Shown here one piece after another: positions 63,550 to 64,000 of a stretch of DNA of 64,000 bases. The first letter of the stretch is position 1. Each line of letters starts with the position of its first letter. Source of the DNA: Flagellimonas oceani (GTDB lineage: Bacteria > Bacteroidota > Bacteroidia > Flavobacteriales > Flavobacteriaceae); contig NZ_CP049616.1 in NCBI RefSeq assembly GCF_011068285.1, positions 1,964,501 through 2,028,500 of the forward strand, written 5' to 3'. The position numbers and the translations under genes were made by a program. The notes beneath the pieces were generated by a model, which ran no database searches, had not been told where the DNA came from, and worked only from the letters and a program-made list of their open reading frames with translations.

Positions 63550-64000
63550 ATGATGCGTTTACACAGAAACTTGGTATTTGCCGTAATTGATGCCCTTCAC
63601 ATGATTTTTAACGAAGGGGAATATGCCGATAAAGTAATCGAAAAAGTATTACGTTACGATAAACGCTGGGGATCCCGTGACCGTGGCTTTATCGCCGAAA
63701 CGACCTATGATATCGTTCGATGGAAACGCCTCTATTCCGAAATAGCCGAAGTTCACGAGCCATACACCAGGGAGCACTTATTCCGATTGTTCGGTGTTTG
63801 GTGCGTACTCCGCGGTATTCGGATTCCAGACTGGAAGCAGTTGGAAGGCACCCCTGAAAGAAGAATCAAAGGTCGGTTTGATGAACTTTCCAAAATCCGA
63901 AAGTTTAGGGAGTCGATTCCTGATTGGATGGATGAACTTGGTGAAAGGTCACTTGGAACTGAAGTTTGGACCAAGGAAATAGCGGCCCAAAACAAACAGG
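63550..64000 (+). CDS. RsmB/NOP-family 16S rRNA (cytosine-C5) methyltransferase, N-terminal part
   Basis: Only the first ~150 codons are in the window. The sequence MMRLHRNLVFAVIDALHMIFNEGEYADKVIEKVLR and RWGSRDRGFIAETTYDIVRWKRLY (partial quotations) is the NusB-like RNA-binding helical domain found in front of RsmB-type rRNA m5C methyltransferases. The SAM-binding and catalytic domains lie beyond the window end. Two consecutive ATGs are possible starts. Confidence 0.78.
   Translation, partial: MMRLHRNLVFAVIDALHMIFNEGEYADKVIEKVLRYDKRWGSRDRGFIAETTYDIVRWKRLYSEIAEVHEPYTREHLFRLFGVWCVLRGIRIPDWKQLEGTPERRIKGRFDELSKIRKFRESIPDWMDELGERSLGTEVWTKEIAAQNKQ

Overview
The window looks like the chromosome of a marine Flavobacteriaceae bacterium, most like the Muricauda/Flagellimonas group (inferred from protein style; no 16S is present). 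Signs are many start-proximal promoters with the Bacteroidota -7 box TAnnTTTG, a 950-residue CarB, type B ribosomal protein L31, DUF4252 and DUF4199 proteins, NodT-type RND efflux outer membrane factors, and abundant lipoproteins. No rRNA, tRNA, CRISPR array, integrase or transposase gene was found.

Layout. 1-3.4 kb: a lipid-anchored DJ-1/PfpI protein (5' end outside the window), a sirtuin, a helical conserved protein and purB. 3.3-4.6 kb: a 1.25-kb insertion at the purB 3' end, bounded by a perfect 103-bp direct repeat of the purB tail and carrying a cysteine-rich zinc-ribbon-like gene. 4.7-7.7 kb: an MscS channel and an ECF sigma / anti-sigma-like / DUF4252 / DUF4252 operon. 7.9-9.4 kb: an S41 peptidase. 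9.5-14.7 kb: a vitamin B12 uptake locus, with a cobalamin riboswitch and BtuB-like receptor on the minus strand and btuF-btuC-btuD on the plus strand. 14.9-19.3 kb: rmuC, a DUF559 nuclease, a thioesterase and an AT-rich orphan. 19.3-23.3 kb: the oxidative pentose phosphate set pgl-zwf (minus) and gnd (plus). 24-30 kb: an S9 peptidase, two SnoaL-like lipoproteins, an AraC regulator, an amidohydrolase and a class C serine hydrolase. 30-36.5 kb: a tripartite RND efflux operon. 36.7-41.8 kb: a Crp/Fnr regulator, an AhpD-like protein, a lipoprotein, carB and rpmH.

42-47.6 kb is the accessory part: an AT-rich run of orphan genes and one M23 peptidase. It holds three of four copies of a 33-bp tandem direct repeat (two CCGTCAATT half-sites exactly 21 bp apart) that looks like an operator for a LytTR-type regulator. 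It also holds an attC-like inverted-repeat element immediately behind an orphan gene. The fourth operator copy lies upstream of a BspA-like surface lipoprotein at 51.7-53.4 kb, which is flanked on both sides by long fields of 7- and 8-bp tandem repeats.

47.6-64 kb is mostly household: an MltD-like transglycosylase, an alpha/beta hydrolase, mtaB, a GH29 fucosidase, a GlmU-like nucleotidyltransferase, rpmE2, a GT2 glycosyltransferase, a phosphohexomutase, an MsbA-like ABC exporter, a BNR-repeat lipoprotein and the 5' end of an RsmB-like methyltransferase.

The strongest leads for something undescribed are the 21-bp-period operator family, the cassette-like unit at 44.2-45.0 kb, and the purB-tail duplication with its in-frame fused fragment. 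All functional statements come from reading motifs; no database search was possible.
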